DNA of 64,000 bases from positions 186,001-250,000 of the forward strand of contig NZ_PIQG01000003.1 of NCBI RefSeq assembly GCF_003987435.1. The letters are read 5' to 3'. The notes below the pieces were generated by a model. That model saw nothing but the letters and a program-made list of their open reading frames with translations, was not told where the DNA came from and did no database searches. Source of the DNA: Pseudidiomarina taiwanensis. GTDB taxonomy: Bacteria; Pseudomonadota; Gammaproteobacteria; Enterobacterales; Alteromonadaceae. Of this stretch, positions 17,179 through 27,614 are shown one piece after another. The position numbers and the translations under genes are program-made. Numbering within the stretch: the stretch's first letter is position 1; every line of letters begins with the position of its first letter.

Positions 17179-17634
17179 TTAAGGCCAGCCGCCTTCATGC
17201 TCTAACAACCATTTTTTAATGCTTATTCCACCAGCGTAGCCCACCAATTTTCGATTTGCACCAATAATTCGATGGCACGGAATGATTAATGCAATAGGGT
17301 TACTGCGGTTCGCCATACCAACTGCCCGCACCGCTTTAGGGTTGTGAATCCGATTGGCAATCTCCCCATAACTGCTGGTTTCACCGAATTTAATCTGTTG
17401 CAGCTGGCGCCACACCTGTTGTTGGAAAAGTGTCCCATGTGGCTTGAGAGGGAGATCAAATTGCCGGAGTTGACCCTGAAAATAGCCGTTAATCTGCCGT
17501 TTCGCCTCCTCTAAGAGAGCACATGAGTTTTCCCGCAGCGCGTGGGTGGAGAGACTGAGTTGGGTTAATGCAACCCCATCACTGGCAAGTTGAAGCGGTC
17601 CGATTGGACTGTTCATGGTGATTTCAAAGCTCAT
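17179..17634 (-). CDS. ogt: Methylated-DNA-protein cysteine S-methyltransferase
   Basis: A 151-residue suicide DNA-repair protein that transfers methyl groups from O6-methylguanine (and O4-methylthymine) to its own cysteine. The active site is IIPCHRIIGA with acceptor Cys120, preceded by an RAVGMANRSNP helix that includes the arginine finger. The C-terminal GYAGGISIKKWLLEHEG is also typical. The length is that of the short Ogt/MGMT type without an Ada regulatory domain. It is divergent from the Nramp-like gene across 64 bases and could share an operon with the downstream small exported protein, about 100 bases away. ogt is used as the conventional symbol. Confidence 0.93.
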   Translation of the reverse strand: MSFEITMNSPIGPLQLASDGVALTQLSLSTHALRENSCALLEEAKRQINGYFQGQLRQFDLPLKPHGTLFQQQVWRQLQQIKFGETSSYGEIANRIHNPKAVRAVGMANRSNPIALIIPCHRIIGANRKLVGYAGGISIKKWLLEHEGGWP

Positions 17635-17698
17635 GTGAGTTCTCTCGGCCTATGCGACTGTGCTAGGGTTGACACAGGTTAAGCATAGAAGAGAACTC

Positions 17699-18910
17699 AT
17701 GAGAAATAAACGTCGTTTTGAATTTGGCCCAGCAACCTTGGTGGCCGCTGCATTTATTGGCCCAGGAACGGTGGTGACCGCAACCCTTGCAGGTGCAAAC
17801 TTTGGCTATGCGCTGCTCTGGGCTTTACTGTTTTCAATTGCGGCAACCATAGTTCTACAAGAGATGGCAGCGCGACTTGGAATTGTTACGCAAAAGGGGC
17901 TAGGGGAGTCGATCGCAAGTTTTGTACAGCAGCCCTGGTTACGCTACGGGTTGTTTACTCTTATTTTACTGGCGGTGGTGGTTGGCAACAGTGTCTATCA
18001 AGGCGGCAACTTAAGCGGTGCGCGACTTGGTTTAGTCGAGCTGATACCTTGGCTTCCGAGTCAGAGCATTCCGTTCATACTTGCAGTGGTGGCAGGAATC
18101 ATTTTATGGGCGGGTCATTACCGTCTGATTGAGCGTGTATTGATCGCATTAGTTGCGGTGATGAGTTTTGCCTTTTTGGCAACTTTTGTACTGACTCAGC
18201 CGGTGTGGTCAGAGTTATGGCAAGGACTTTTACAACCAAGTATTCCCACCGGAGCAACCCTAACGGTGATTGCTCTCATTGGGACCACAGTCGTTCCCTA
18301 TAACCTGTTTTTGCATGCTTCAGCGGTTGCCCAAAAATGGCATGCAGCGGAAGACTTACGCTATGCTCGGCGCGATATTTGGGTGTCGGTACCGCTCGGC
18401 GGGATTATCTCAATGGCGATTGTCGCAAGTGCCGCCAGTGCATTTTTTGGCCGAGCGATTGAGATTAATAGTGCGGCAGATATGAGCCGCAGTTTGCAAC
18501 CACTCTTTGGCGATGCGGCAAGCCTGTTTATGGCGGTAGGTCTATTCTCCGCAGGATTATCTTCAGCACTCACTGCACCACTTGCAGCTGCATACGCACT
18601 GGCCGGTATGTTTGGCTTTAAAGGCGGTTTACAAGGTCGTGCATTCCGCGCAACCTGGTTGATTATTTTAGTCATCGGGACGGTCATTGCCTCGCTGGGT
18701 TGGCGACCGATTGAGGTGATCTGGGTTGCACAAATAGCGAACGGCTTGTTACTCCCACTTATGGCAGCCTTCTTAATTTGGGCCTGTAACCGACCGGAAC
18801 TTGGCCAATACCGTAATGCCTGGTGGCAAAATGCAGTTGCCGTGTTGGTGTGGTGTGTTGCCCTAGCGCTAGGTGTACGCAGTATCGGGAGTGCTGTGGG
18901 GTTGTGGTGA
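17699..18910 (+). CDS. Nramp-fold metal-ion transporter with non-canonical binding motifs
   Basis: A 403-residue inner-membrane protein with about 11 membrane segments and Nramp-family features: LQEMAARLGIVTQKGLGE at about 53-70 and the TM1 and TM6 helix breaks. In classical Nramp (MntH) TM1 carries DPGN and TM6 carries MPH, which bind the transition metal. Here these read Gly-Pro-Gly-Thr (21-24) and Val-Pro-Tyr-Asn (199-202). The protein therefore belongs to an Nramp-related subgroup whose ion is not settled by sequence. The start at 17699 gives the normal short N-terminus; an in-frame ATG 39 bases upstream lies in the ogt promoter region. The stop abuts the stop of the next convergent gene with no spacer. 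The fold is confident, but the substrate is unknown. Confidence 0.75.
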   Translation: MRNKRRFEFGPATLVAAAFIGPGTVVTATLAGANFGYALLWALLFSIAATIVLQEMAARLGIVTQKGLGESIASFVQQPWLRYGLFTLILLAVVVGNSVYQGGNLSGARLGLVELIPWLPSQSIPFILAVVAGIILWAGHYRLIERVLIALVAVMSFAFLATFVLTQPVWSELWQGLLQPSIPTGATLTVIALIGTTVVPYNLFLHASAVAQKWHAAEDLRYARRDIWVSVPLGGIISMAIVASAASAFFGRAIEINSAADMSRSLQPLFGDAASLFMAVGLFSAGLSSALTAPLAAAYALAGMFGFKGGLQGRAFRATWLIILVIGTVIASLGWRPIEVIWVAQIANGLLLPLMAAFLIWACNRPELGQYRNAWWQNAVAVLVWCVALALGVRSIGSAVGLW

Positions 18911-19903
18911 TTAGTGCCCGAAACGTAATTCGAGTTCAACTCCAACCAACCAATGTGATGAGCGCTTCTCGGTGAGCTCTTCGCGGGGCCAATGCATCCC
19001 GATCCAGCTTTCTAGGTAGAGCCAGTCGCGATGAAGTCGCGAGCGATGGAGTGCACGAACCCCATGGTCATGAAGCGGGATCAGGGTGTCGGTTTCACCG
19101 TACCACCAGACTTCAGCACCGATCGCACGTTCGGGATGGTACATGTAGAAAACTTTGTTGGATGCATGCCAGCGCACCCCCTCGGTACGTTCGGCGTAGG
19201 TGCCGCGAACCCAAAACTTATTGAACCACTTATCGCTGATGGCAAAGTCATGGGCGAGTGTTTGTGCTACCCCGAAGCCATCGCTGTCGCGCCAAAATCC
19301 GACGGTTTGCAGTAAAAGTTCGGTCCTTTCGGTGACGATAGTCTCAAAGGTATAGCGACTTTGCACATACGGGTCGAGATCTAAGCCCCCGCGAAACCCA
19401 GCACTAAACGAGAGTCTGTGCTGCTCGCCGACGTCGGGCGCAAAACCCAGTCCAAGCATCCACTCCTCATCGGCGTCATCGCGTCGAATGACGGACGGCC
19501 GGGTACGGCGTTGGTCATTAATAAAGTCATCAAAGGTGTCGCGCCCAATAAAGGCAGAGAATTGCTGTTCAGCGTGCGGTAAGACAACGCTGGCGCGGAA
19601 ACTTGAATCGACTTGAAAGCCGTCGTAGCCACTCCATTCTGGCCTGAGGGTTAAGCGACCATAGGTGTTTTCATACTCACTAATATCAATGTCATCACCA
19701 AAAAATGAGTCAAGCCAAGCTGCGGTATGCTGAACTGACCAAGCGAGGTCGTCACGGAATTCATCTATAAAAGGTTGCTCTGGTTCAGCCGTCGTTGCAG
19801 GGCTTTGGTCCTGAGCGAAGCTGACAGAAGCACTTAATGCGAGCAGCACAAGTCCGCAAAAGGTAAAGGCGTGATAGCTTTTTTGAATAAGACGAGCCGA
19901 CAT
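18911..19903 (-). CDS. Predicted outer-membrane beta-barrel protein of unknown function
   Basis: A 330-residue protein with a clear signal peptide (about 30 residues ending in SVSFAQ). It then has an acidic linker with WLDSFFGDDIDISEYENTYGRLTLRPEW, followed by alternating strands to the C-terminus (GVELELRFGH). The pattern indicates a transmembrane beta-barrel of about 10 to 12 strands. The aromatic and charged girdle residues and repeated turns such as GLDLDPYVQSRY support this. I recognise no named family. A strong GGAGGGG ribosome site precedes the ATG. It lies 74 bases downstream of malic enzyme on the same strand and may be co-transcribed with it. The Nramp-like gene converges on it without a gap. 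Confidence 0.55.
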   Translation of the reverse strand: MSARLIQKSYHAFTFCGLVLLALSASVSFAQDQSPATTAEPEQPFIDEFRDDLAWSVQHTAAWLDSFFGDDIDISEYENTYGRLTLRPEWSGYDGFQVDSSFRASVVLPHAEQQFSAFIGRDTFDDFINDQRRTRPSVIRRDDADEEWMLGLGFAPDVGEQHRLSFSAGFRGGLDLDPYVQSRYTFETIVTERTELLLQTVGFWRDSDGFGVAQTLAHDFAISDKWFNKFWVRGTYAERTEGVRWHASNKVFYMYHPERAIGAEVWWYGETDTLIPLHDHGVRALHRSRLHRDWLYLESWIGMHWPREELTEKRSSHWLVGVELELRFGH

Positions 19904-19977
19904 GGTCCCCTCCTGACGCTCATCTTTTGAACATACAAGAAGTTGATGAATTGTGCCAGCTCGTCAGTGCAGATTCA

Positions 19978-21657
19978 TTAAATACTGACTCGTTTGTATT
20001 GACGATACTCAGGTTGCCAGAAATTAGCTTCGATACGCTCTTGTAAGATTTCATCCGTCACAGCTAGCGCAAGCTCTTGCTCCTGTGCAACTTTCGCCAC
20101 TGCGAAGGCAATTTTCTTACTTAGCTCTGCAACATGAGTAAGCGCCGGTAGTAAGTGCTCACCTTCACCATTCGCAAGAGGCGAGTGTTCGGCCAGCGTT
20201 TCACTCGCAGCCATTAGCATTTTATAACTAATGCGCTGGGCCTTTATCGCCAACACTCCGAGTCCGATACCGGGGAAAATATAGCTGTTATTGCATTGCG
20301 CAATAGGATATTGCTTACCCTCGTATGCAACGGCTTGGTATGGGCTACCGGTCGCTACAATCGCATCACCTTGAGTCCACTCGATGATTTGTTGAGGATG
20401 CGCCTCAATCTGCCGTGATGGATTTGAAAGTGGGAATATAATCGGTCTTTGAGTGGCTTGGTGCATCGCTTTAATGACCTGCTCGGTAAACAACCCAGGT
20501 TGTCCGGAAACGCCGATTAGAATCCCGGGTTTAGCACAGTGCATGACGTCCAATAGCGAAGGATACTGGCCACTATATTGCCAATCAGCCAGTCGCTCAT
20601 TGCGTTGTACCAAGGCTTGTTGGAAGTCGCGTAAATCTGACATCCCTTCAGTAAGCAAGCCAAATCGGTCAACCATAAAGATCTGCTGGCGCGCCTGCTG
20701 GTCGGTCAGACCCTCAGCGACCATTTGTTGAATGATTTGCTCAGCGATACCACAGCCGGCTGAACCGGCCCCTACGAATGCCACGCGTTGATCGCGCAGG
20801 CGTACTTGCTTCGCTTTACATGCAGCGAGAAGTGTACCGACTGTTACCGCGGCGGTGCCTTGAATATCATCATTAAAGCAGCAGTAGTCATGGCGATACT
20901 TGCGCAGAATGGGCATGGCATTGGGTTGGGCAAAATCTTCAAACTGGATCATCGCTTCCGGCCAACGACGTTTGACCGCTTTCATGAAGATTTCGATAAA
21001 TTCATCATAGTCGGCTTGGTCAATCCGTTTGTGGCGGGCCCCCATATACATAGGGTCGTTGAGTAGTTTTTCATTATTGGTGCCAACATCCAAACAGACG
21101 GGCAGCGTATAAGCTGGGCTAATACCGCCACAGGCCGTGTATAAACTCAGTTTGCCGATTGGAATGCCCATCCCCCCGATACCTTGGTCGCCTAAGCCGA
21201 GAATCCGTTCACCGTCGGTGACCACTATGACTTTTACTTTTCGTTTCGTGGCGTTGCGAAGGATATCGTCGATTTGATGACGATCTTCATAGGAAATGAA
21301 AAGCCCACGCGAACTGCGGTAAATGTCAGAGAATTGCTCGCAGGCATCGCCCACAGTTGGGGTGTAAATAATTGGCATCATCTCTTCGAGATGATCTTTC
21401 AAAAGGCGATAAAACAGGGTTTCGTTGTTATCTTGAATCGCCCGTAAATAAATATGTTTATTTAAAGCCGTATCAAAACTTGAGTATTGCATGTAACAAC
21501 GTTTAACTTGTTCATCAATGCTCTCATAGCGAGGCGGAAGAAGCCCGGTGAGGTTAAATGCCGCACGCTCTTCTCGGGTAAATGCGCTACCCTTATTGAG
21601 TAAGGGGGTTTCAAGCAAATTGGGGCCTGCATAAGGGATATACAACGGACTCTTCAT
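19978..21657 (-). CDS. maeA: NAD-dependent malic enzyme (malate dehydrogenase, decarboxylating)
   Basis: A 559-residue cytosolic enzyme converting malate plus NAD+ to pyruvate, CO2 and NADH. Visible signatures: the [13 protein letters not shown] motif near 98-110, the [29 protein letters not shown] catalytic region near 146-175, the metal-binding FEDFAQPNA segment, and an NAD-binding [16 protein letters not shown] loop near 290. Length matches the E. coli SfcA/MaeA type (565). It probably supplies pyruvate during growth on amino acids and C4 acids, consistent with the glutamate dehydrogenase and arginine-degradation genes nearby. It is divergent from the OsmC-family gene, with 38 bases between the ORFs. 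Confidence 0.94.
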   Translation of the reverse strand: MKSPLYIPYAGPNLLETPLLNKGSAFTREERAAFNLTGLLPPRYESIDEQVKRCYMQYSSFDTALNKHIYLRAIQDNNETLFYRLLKDHLEEMMPIIYTPTVGDACEQFSDIYRSSRGLFISYEDRHQIDDILRNATKRKVKVIVVTDGERILGLGDQGIGGMGIPIGKLSLYTACGGISPAYTLPVCLDVGTNNEKLLNDPMYMGARHKRIDQADYDEFIEIFMKAVKRRWPEAMIQFEDFAQPNAMPILRKYRHDYCCFNDDIQGTAAVTVGTLLAACKAKQVRLRDQRVAFVGAGSAGCGIAEQIIQQMVAEGLTDQQARQQIFMVDRFGLLTEGMSDLRDFQQALVQRNERLADWQYSGQYPSLLDVMHCAKPGILIGVSGQPGLFTEQVIKAMHQATQRPIIFPLSNPSRQIEAHPQQIIEWTQGDAIVATGSPYQAVAYEGKQYPIAQCNNSYIFPGIGLGVLAIKAQRISYKMLMAASETLAEHSPLANGEGEHLLPALTHVAELSKKIAFAVAKVAQEQELALAVTDEILQERIEANFWQPEYRQYKRVSI

Positions 21658-21695
21658 GAATCAATCTCCTAGCGCTATGATGAGGGGACGTTATT

Positions 21696-22178
21696 ATGCC
21701 AAAAATCGAGGATAAACACATGGAAAATCCAAGTTTCAGCGTCACCATGCAACTCATCGATAATTATAAGTTTGAAATTGATTTCGCTGAGTTTGGTCAG
21801 ATCATCACCGACGAGCCAGCACCTTTAGGGGGTGGCGAGGGACCCAACCCAAGTCGGCTTCTTGCAGCTGCGGTGGCAAATTGTATGGCGGCGAGTTTGA
21901 TGTTTGCTATTCGCAAGTTTAAAGGCGACCCAGGTCAAGTTTCAGCAACTGTCTCCGGTACTATGGAGCGCATTGATGGCCGCTGGCGGGTGGTCACCTT
22001 AGCGGTTGACTTAAAGCTTGGTAACCATGCGGTGGCGTTACCGAACCTTGACCGAGTTTTGAGCCAGTTCGAAAACTTTTGTGTCGTCACGCAAAGCGTA
22101 CGGGCAGGAATTGAGGTAAAAGTACGCGTGTTTGATGAAACTGGGCAGGAGCTTAGTATGGATGATTCCAACGCATGA
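21696..22178 (+). CDS. OsmC-family protein
   Basis: A 160-residue (or 152, if the ATG at 21720 is used) OsmC/Ohr-fold protein. The conserved cysteines of this peroxidase fold are at positions matching AAVANCMAAS (about residue 63) and FENFCVVTQSVRAG (about 130). Family members reduce organic hydroperoxides or are uncharacterised. The PAPLGGGEGPNPSRLLAAA segment is typical of the YhfA/OsmC-like branch. Both possible starts have a ribosome site (GAGGGG for the first, GAGG for the second). The stop overlaps the start of an ion-channel gene by 4 bases, so the two are probably coupled. Confidence 0.8.
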   Translation: MPKIEDKHMENPSFSVTMQLIDNYKFEIDFAEFGQIITDEPAPLGGGEGPNPSRLLAAAVANCMAASLMFAIRKFKGDPGQVSATVSGTMERIDGRWRVVTLAVDLKLGNHAVALPNLDRVLSQFENFCVVTQSVRAGIEVKVRVFDETGQELSMDDSNA

Positions 22179-22597
22179 TCGGAGTGTTCGTATTCAATAC
22201 CGCTATCATGCTGCTGGCAGTGGTCACCCACTATGAACTCTTGATTCGGCTGACGCGCTTTTTACAAGAGTTTAAACTCCGCCATCGCTCCCGCATTTTG
22301 TTGGGTGTTTGTGTGGCTTTGGTGGCACATGTTGTCGAGGTTTGGCTGTTTGCGGTGGCCTATTATGTGATGGAACACTTCCTCGGTTGGGGCTATCTTG
22401 ATGGGGTCTCAGGGCATCTGCTTGAGTATGGCTACTTCTCCTTCACGACCTACACAACTTTGGGCTTCGGTGATATTTCCCCAGTTGGCGAAATGCGTTA
22501 TTTAACCGGAATTGAAGCACTGATTGGCTTAGTCTTGGTCACCTGGACGGCTTCTTATTTGTTTATCGAGATGCAGCGCTATTGGAACAAAGATTAA
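22175..22597 (+). CDS. Two-TM pore-domain ion channel (potassium channel-like)
   Basis: A 140-residue membrane protein with an N-terminal helix, a second helix near 42-70, a re-entrant pore loop YFSFTTYTTLGFGDISP at about 88-104 and a last helix near 112-132. TTLGFGD matches the selectivity filter of bacterial ion-channel domain proteins (Ion_trans_2; canonical T-x-G-Y/F-G). There is no RCK or voltage-sensor domain. It starts in the OsmC gene's stop codon (ATGA). It converges with, and overlaps the stop of, the 2OG-dioxygenase gene. Potassium selectivity is likely but unproven. Confidence 0.75.
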   Translation: MIGVFVFNTAIMLLAVVTHYELLIRLTRFLQEFKLRHRSRILLGVCVALVAHVVEVWLFAVAYYVMEHFLGWGYLDGVSGHLLEYGYFSFTTYTTLGFGDISPVGEMRYLTGIEALIGLVLVTWTASYLFIEMQRYWNKD

Positions 22598-23289
22598 CCG
22601 AATAGCGCTGAGCCGGGATTTTGCAAAATCCAACTGGTGACAATGTATTTATCATTAGAGGTGGGGACTGTGCCGCGATGGGTATGGGTGAAGTAGCCCG
22701 GAGCAATCACCATGCGTCCTTGTTTGGGCTTGATTTGCCGATTTTGATAATAAAAATCGGTTGTTCCTCCGGCACTCACATCATTTAAGTAATACATGAA
22801 TAACAAGCTTCGATGGAGGGCCTCGGTACTGTCCTTTTGTGGATAGACTTCACAGTGCCAGTAATTGTAATTTCCCACTCCGACCGGATACTTTTGCGCT
22901 TGAATTGCGCCGAGTCGATAAAGAAATTTCATGTAATCTGCTTCACGCCCTGCGGCAACCTCGTCGAAGTTCTCATGAGTTAAATGCACTGCTTCACCGG
23001 TTTGGGGATGACGAACTTGCAGTGCAACTGGAGCAATCAAAGCAAATCGGTATTTCTTAAAGTATTCGGTCGCGTACTTTGCTGTGGTTGCTTGCAAATG
23101 CTCGAGTAAATCTTGATATTCGGAATGTTGGTTGAGGTAGAGGTCTTGGCTGATTTTCTTGCTCGGATCAACGCCACCACCGGTGCGGCCCTGGACTCGA
23201 TGCGGACTATTTTCAAAACGCTCGATAAAGTGCTGACAAAATTCGGCAGTTAAGGCGTCGTCGTATACTTCGATAAAATCGTTCGACAC
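22594..23289 (-). CDS. 2-oxoglutarate/Fe(II)-dependent dioxygenase (prolyl-4-hydroxylase-like)
   Basis: A 231-residue protein of the double-stranded beta-helix oxygenase fold. The iron ligands are probably His145 and Glu147 (NYNYWHCEVYP) and His202 or His204 (GYFTHTHRG), with Lys214 or Arg205 to hold 2-oxoglutarate. The first pair is H-x-E rather than the more common H-x-D. An insertion at about 95-125 carries a second His/Glu group. The C-terminal RMVIAPGYFTHTHRGTVP and YIVTSWIL strands are typical. The substrate is unknown. The gene is divergent from gdhA, with 179 bases between them, and its stop overlaps that of the ion-channel gene. Confidence 0.65.
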   Translation of the reverse strand: MSNDFIEVYDDALTAEFCQHFIERFENSPHRVQGRTGGGVDPSKKISQDLYLNQHSEYQDLLEHLQATTAKYATEYFKKYRFALIAPVALQVRHPQTGEAVHLTHENFDEVAAGREADYMKFLYRLGAIQAQKYPVGVGNYNYWHCEVYPQKDSTEALHRSLLFMYYLNDVSAGGTTDFYYQNRQIKPKQGRMVIAPGYFTHTHRGTVPTSNDKYIVTSWILQNPGSALFG

Positions 23290-23330
23290 GTTTTTTCATT
23301 CCTTGTAACAATTCGATGCTGGCAGTGTAA

Positions 23331-24821
<1,491 letters not shown>

Positions 24822-24844
24822 TGAAACAACAAGGAACTTTGGTT

Positions 24845-27010
24845 ATGAAAAAATCCATCATCGCATTAGCACTCATTTGTAGCAGTGCTGCACTTGCCGA
24901 TGAGGGCATGTGGATGCCGCAGCAATTGCCGGAAATTGCAGATAAGCTTAAAGCTGCTGGACTCCAGCTTGACCCAAATGAGTTGACTCAGCTCACTGAA
25001 TTTCCGATGGGGGCGATTGTCAGCTTAGGCGGATGCTCGGCCTCGTTCGTATCGCCGCAGGGCTTGGTTGCGACCAACCACCACTGTGTTTATGGCAGTA
25101 TCGCCTACAACTCTACTCCGGAGAACGACCTGCTCGCTAACGGTTTTCTTGCTGAAAATTTAGCGGCAGAATTGCCAGCGGCTCCAGGCACGCGGATTTT
25201 TGTAACCCGTGCCGTTGATAACGTCACCTCGCAAATTATTGATGAGCAGGTTGCTAAGCTATCGGGTAAAGCACGCGTTGACGCAATCGAGGCCAAGCAA
25301 AAAGCCATGGTCGCGGAGTGCGAGAGCGATGCAGGTCATCGTTGTAGCGTTGCCTCTTACTATGGTGGACTTGAGTACTACTTGATTAAACAGTTGGAAA
25401 TTAAAGATGTCCGCCTAGTTCATGCTCCGGCTGAAGGGGTGGGCAAGTTTGGCGGCGACACAGATAACTGGATGTGGCCGCGTCATACCGGAGATTATTC
25501 ATTCTATCGTGCCTATGTGAGCCCCACCGGCGAGTCAGCAGAATATGCTGAAGAGAACGTGCCTTATGTGCCAGAACATCACTTAGCGATAGCGACAGAA
25601 GCGCTTGATGAGGGCGACTTTGTAATGGCGCTCGGTTACCCAGGGCGCACCAATCGTCACCGTTTACCATCCGAAGTACTGAGTACATTCGAGTGGAGTT
25701 ATCCAAAGACGGTTGAGCGTTTCACTGAAACTCTTGCGATCATTGATGAGGTCACCGCCACAAATAAAGACGCGGAACTCAAATATGCAAGCCGCGTCGC
25801 GGGGCTTAATAATTACTTAAAAAACCGTCAAGGCATGCTTGATTCGTATCACGGCAGTGATTTGCTCGAACGCAAGCAGCAAGAGCATCGTGAGTTGTTG
25901 GAGTGGGTGCAAAGTAGTGCGGGCAATCGTCGCGCCTATGCAGCCGACTTACAGCGTCTTGAGAGCTTACTCGCTGAGCGCGACCAACAAAGCCGAGAAG
26001 ACTATCTACTCGATGTTGCTGAACCGCGATTGTTATCTATGGCGCGCACTTTATACCGCCTCGCTAAAGAGCAAACCAAACCGGATGCGGAACGTAGAGC
26101 GGGTTTCCAAGAACGTGATTTGCCGCGTTTTCAAGCTTATGTCGCGCGCTTTGATCGAAGCTTTGATGCGACGATTGAACAAGCTCTCGACTTCCACAAT
26201 TTGCGCAATTACCTGAATCAACCAGCAGCTAAGCGTCACGCCGAGTTCGATAAGGCGTTGGGGTTAACGGGGAAACTTTCTGATGCTGAGTTGCGCAACA
26301 AAATCAACGCGTTGTATGACGCAACCGGCTTGATGGATGTCGATCAGCGGACTGAATGGCTAGCACAGAAACCAGGTGCTTTCGCAGATAGCGACGACCC
26401 GTTTGTACGAGCGGCTGTTGCCCTGTATGCCAGTGATCGCGAGGCTGAGCGAAAACAACAAGAACTTGCAGGGCAAATTCAGCAGGCTTATGCGAGTTAC
26501 ATGGCCGCTAAGATTGCCTTTATGCAGGCTCGTGGCGAAGCCGTGTACCCAGATGCGAATAGTACTTTGCGGGTAACCTATGGCAATGTCACCGGTCGCG
26601 ATCACGGAACCTACGATGGGACGGCGTGGACTGCATTTACAACCTTGCGTGGTATTACCCAGAAAGCTACGGGTGAGGGCGAGTTTAATGCCCCGCAAGC
26701 ACAGCTCGATGCGATCGAAGCGAAAAACTATGGTGAGTATTATGTTCCTGCTCTCGACTCGGTTCCGGTGAACTATCTCGCAACCCTTGATATTACCGGC
26801 GGTAATTCGGGTTCAGCAGTGTTGAATGGTAAAGCTGAATTGGTTGGTCTTGCGTTTGATGGAACCCTTGATTCGATTATCTCGGATTGGGATTTCAATC
26901 TTTCCAATACCCGTTCAATTCAAGTCGACTCGCGCTTTATGCTATGGCAAATGCGCTATGTCGACGGTGCTGAGGCTTTACTTGAAGAGATGGGCGTTCC
27001 GCTCGACTAG
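24845..27010 (+). CDS. S46-family dipeptidyl peptidase, DPP7-like
   Basis: A 721-residue periplasmic or surface serine exopeptidase releasing dipeptides. The start at 24845 gives an immediate signal peptide (MKKSIIALALICSSAALA) and an AAGGAA site; an ATG 24 bases earlier only adds eight residues. The catalytic triad is inferred as His80 (TNHHCVYGS), Asp217 (HTGD) and Ser655 (GGNSGSAVL). Residue 673, 18 positions after the serine, is Gly (AFDGTL). In this family Gly there marks DPP7, which prefers hydrophobic P1 residues, while Arg marks the acidic-specific DPP11. The middle part is the family's helical domain. It follows gdhA by 23 bases, so peptide supply and glutamate metabolism may be co-expressed. 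Confidence 0.9.
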   Translation: MKKSIIALALICSSAALADEGMWMPQQLPEIADKLKAAGLQLDPNELTQLTEFPMGAIVSLGGCSASFVSPQGLVATNHHCVYGSIAYNSTPENDLLANGFLAENLAAELPAAPGTRIFVTRAVDNVTSQIIDEQVAKLSGKARVDAIEAKQKAMVAECESDAGHRCSVASYYGGLEYYLIKQLEIKDVRLVHAPAEGVGKFGGDTDNWMWPRHTGDYSFYRAYVSPTGESAEYAEENVPYVPEHHLAIATEALDEGDFVMALGYPGRTNRHRLPSEVLSTFEWSYPKTVERFTETLAIIDEVTATNKDAELKYASRVAGLNNYLKNRQGMLDSYHGSDLLERKQQEHRELLEWVQSSAGNRRAYAADLQRLESLLAERDQQSREDYLLDVAEPRLLSMARTLYRLAKEQTKPDAERRAGFQERDLPRFQAYVARFDRSFDATIEQALDFHNLRNYLNQPAAKRHAEFDKALGLTGKLSDAELRNKINALYDATGLMDVDQRTEWLAQKPGAFADSDDPFVRAAVALYASDREAERKQQELAGQIQQAYASYMAAKIAFMQARGEAVYPDANSTLRVTYGNVTGRDHGTYDGTAWTAFTTLRGITQKATGEGEFNAPQAQLDAIEAKNYGEYYVPALDSVPVNYLATLDITGGNSGSAVLNGKAELVGLAFDGTLDSIISDWDFNLSNTRSIQVDSRFMLWQMRYVDGAEALLEEMGVPLD

Positions 27011-27040
27011 AAGTTCTCAAAGCACGACACTATCAATGAT

Positions 27041-27072
27041 AAAACCCGCTCTATCCCTGAGCGGGTTTTTTT
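27041..27072 (+). terminator. Intrinsic terminator of the gdhA-S46 unit
   Basis: AAACCCGCT (27042-27050) pairs with AGCGGGTTT (27060-27068) around a 9-base loop and is followed by a T-run to 27072. Confidence 0.9.
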
Positions 27073-27162
27073 CTCGCAAATCTTTGGCGGTTGGTCGCAA
27101 CAAATTGAGCTATGCTTAAATGCATACCGTACCATGTGCAATATAGGTACAAAGGAGGCGTT

Positions 27163-27573
27163 ATGCGCACAATTCAAAAGTTAGCTTTAGCGTTTATGGT
27201 TATTGCAGTGGCTGGGTGTAGTTCACCAGGGGCAGTAGAAATGCTGGGTGAGAAACGGCCAGCAATTACCAAAGCAGATGTGATCATCATGCAGGTTGCG
27301 CCTGAATCGGCTGCGCCAATTGCTCGTCTGCGCGCTGAGTTTAGTTATGGCGTACGGGAGACCGATGAAGATAAACTGGTGTACGCAATCGAACGAGTAA
27401 GAACGCAAGCGGCAGCGCTTGGAGCAAACCTTATCGTTATCGACAATGTGAAGTTTCGGACAACCGCCGCTGGATTAGTGACAAATGGTCTGTTCGAGGG
27501 CGAGGTAGCGAGCCAAATTGCTGCGCAGCGCACGCCTGTAGTCACAGCGACCGCCTATTACCTTAATCGCTAG
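27163..27573 (+). CDS. Small lipoprotein of unknown function
   Basis: A 136-residue lipoprotein precursor. The start at 27163 is chosen because a perfect AAAGGAGG Shine-Dalgarno sequence lies 4 bases upstream; an ORF beginning 51 bases earlier lacks any ribosome site. Residues 1-19 (MRTIQKLALAFMVIAVAGC) end in a VAGC lipobox, so the mature protein would be lipid-anchored at Cys19. The rest shows a small alpha/beta domain resembling heavy-metal-binding-like YbjQ/lipoprotein folds in its LGANLIVIDNVKF strand. I cannot name a family. It is transcribed toward gor, with a strong hairpin between the stops. Confidence 0.65.
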   Translation: MRTIQKLALAFMVIAVAGCSSPGAVEMLGEKRPAITKADVIIMQVAPESAAPIARLRAEFSYGVRETDEDKLVYAIERVRTQAAALGANLIVIDNVKFRTTAAGLVTNGLFEGEVASQIAAQRTPVVTATAYYLNR

Positions 27574-27589
27574 GCGGTCACCATGAAAT

Positions 27590-27614
27590 GTCACCTTACT
27601 TAGCGTAAGGTGAC
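27590..27614. repeat. Perfect 10-bp inverted repeat at convergent gene ends
   Basis: GTCACCTTAC (27590-27599) and GTAAGGTGAC (27605-27614) surround TTAGC. The repeat spans the stop codon of gor and lies just after the lipoprotein gene. It has no T-run, so it may be a factor-dependent or RNA-stabilising 3' hairpin for both transcripts rather than a classical intrinsic terminator. Confidence 0.55.

Noticed and set aside
18361-18945. 194-residue minus-strand ORF opposite the Nramp-like gene
   Set aside because: Shadow of a hydrophobic membrane protein; composition and lack of start signals argue against coding.
27111-27150. Inverted repeats TATGC/GCATA and GTACC/GGTAC before the lipoprotein gene
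   Set aside because: Stems of 5 bp are too short to distinguish from chance in this composition.
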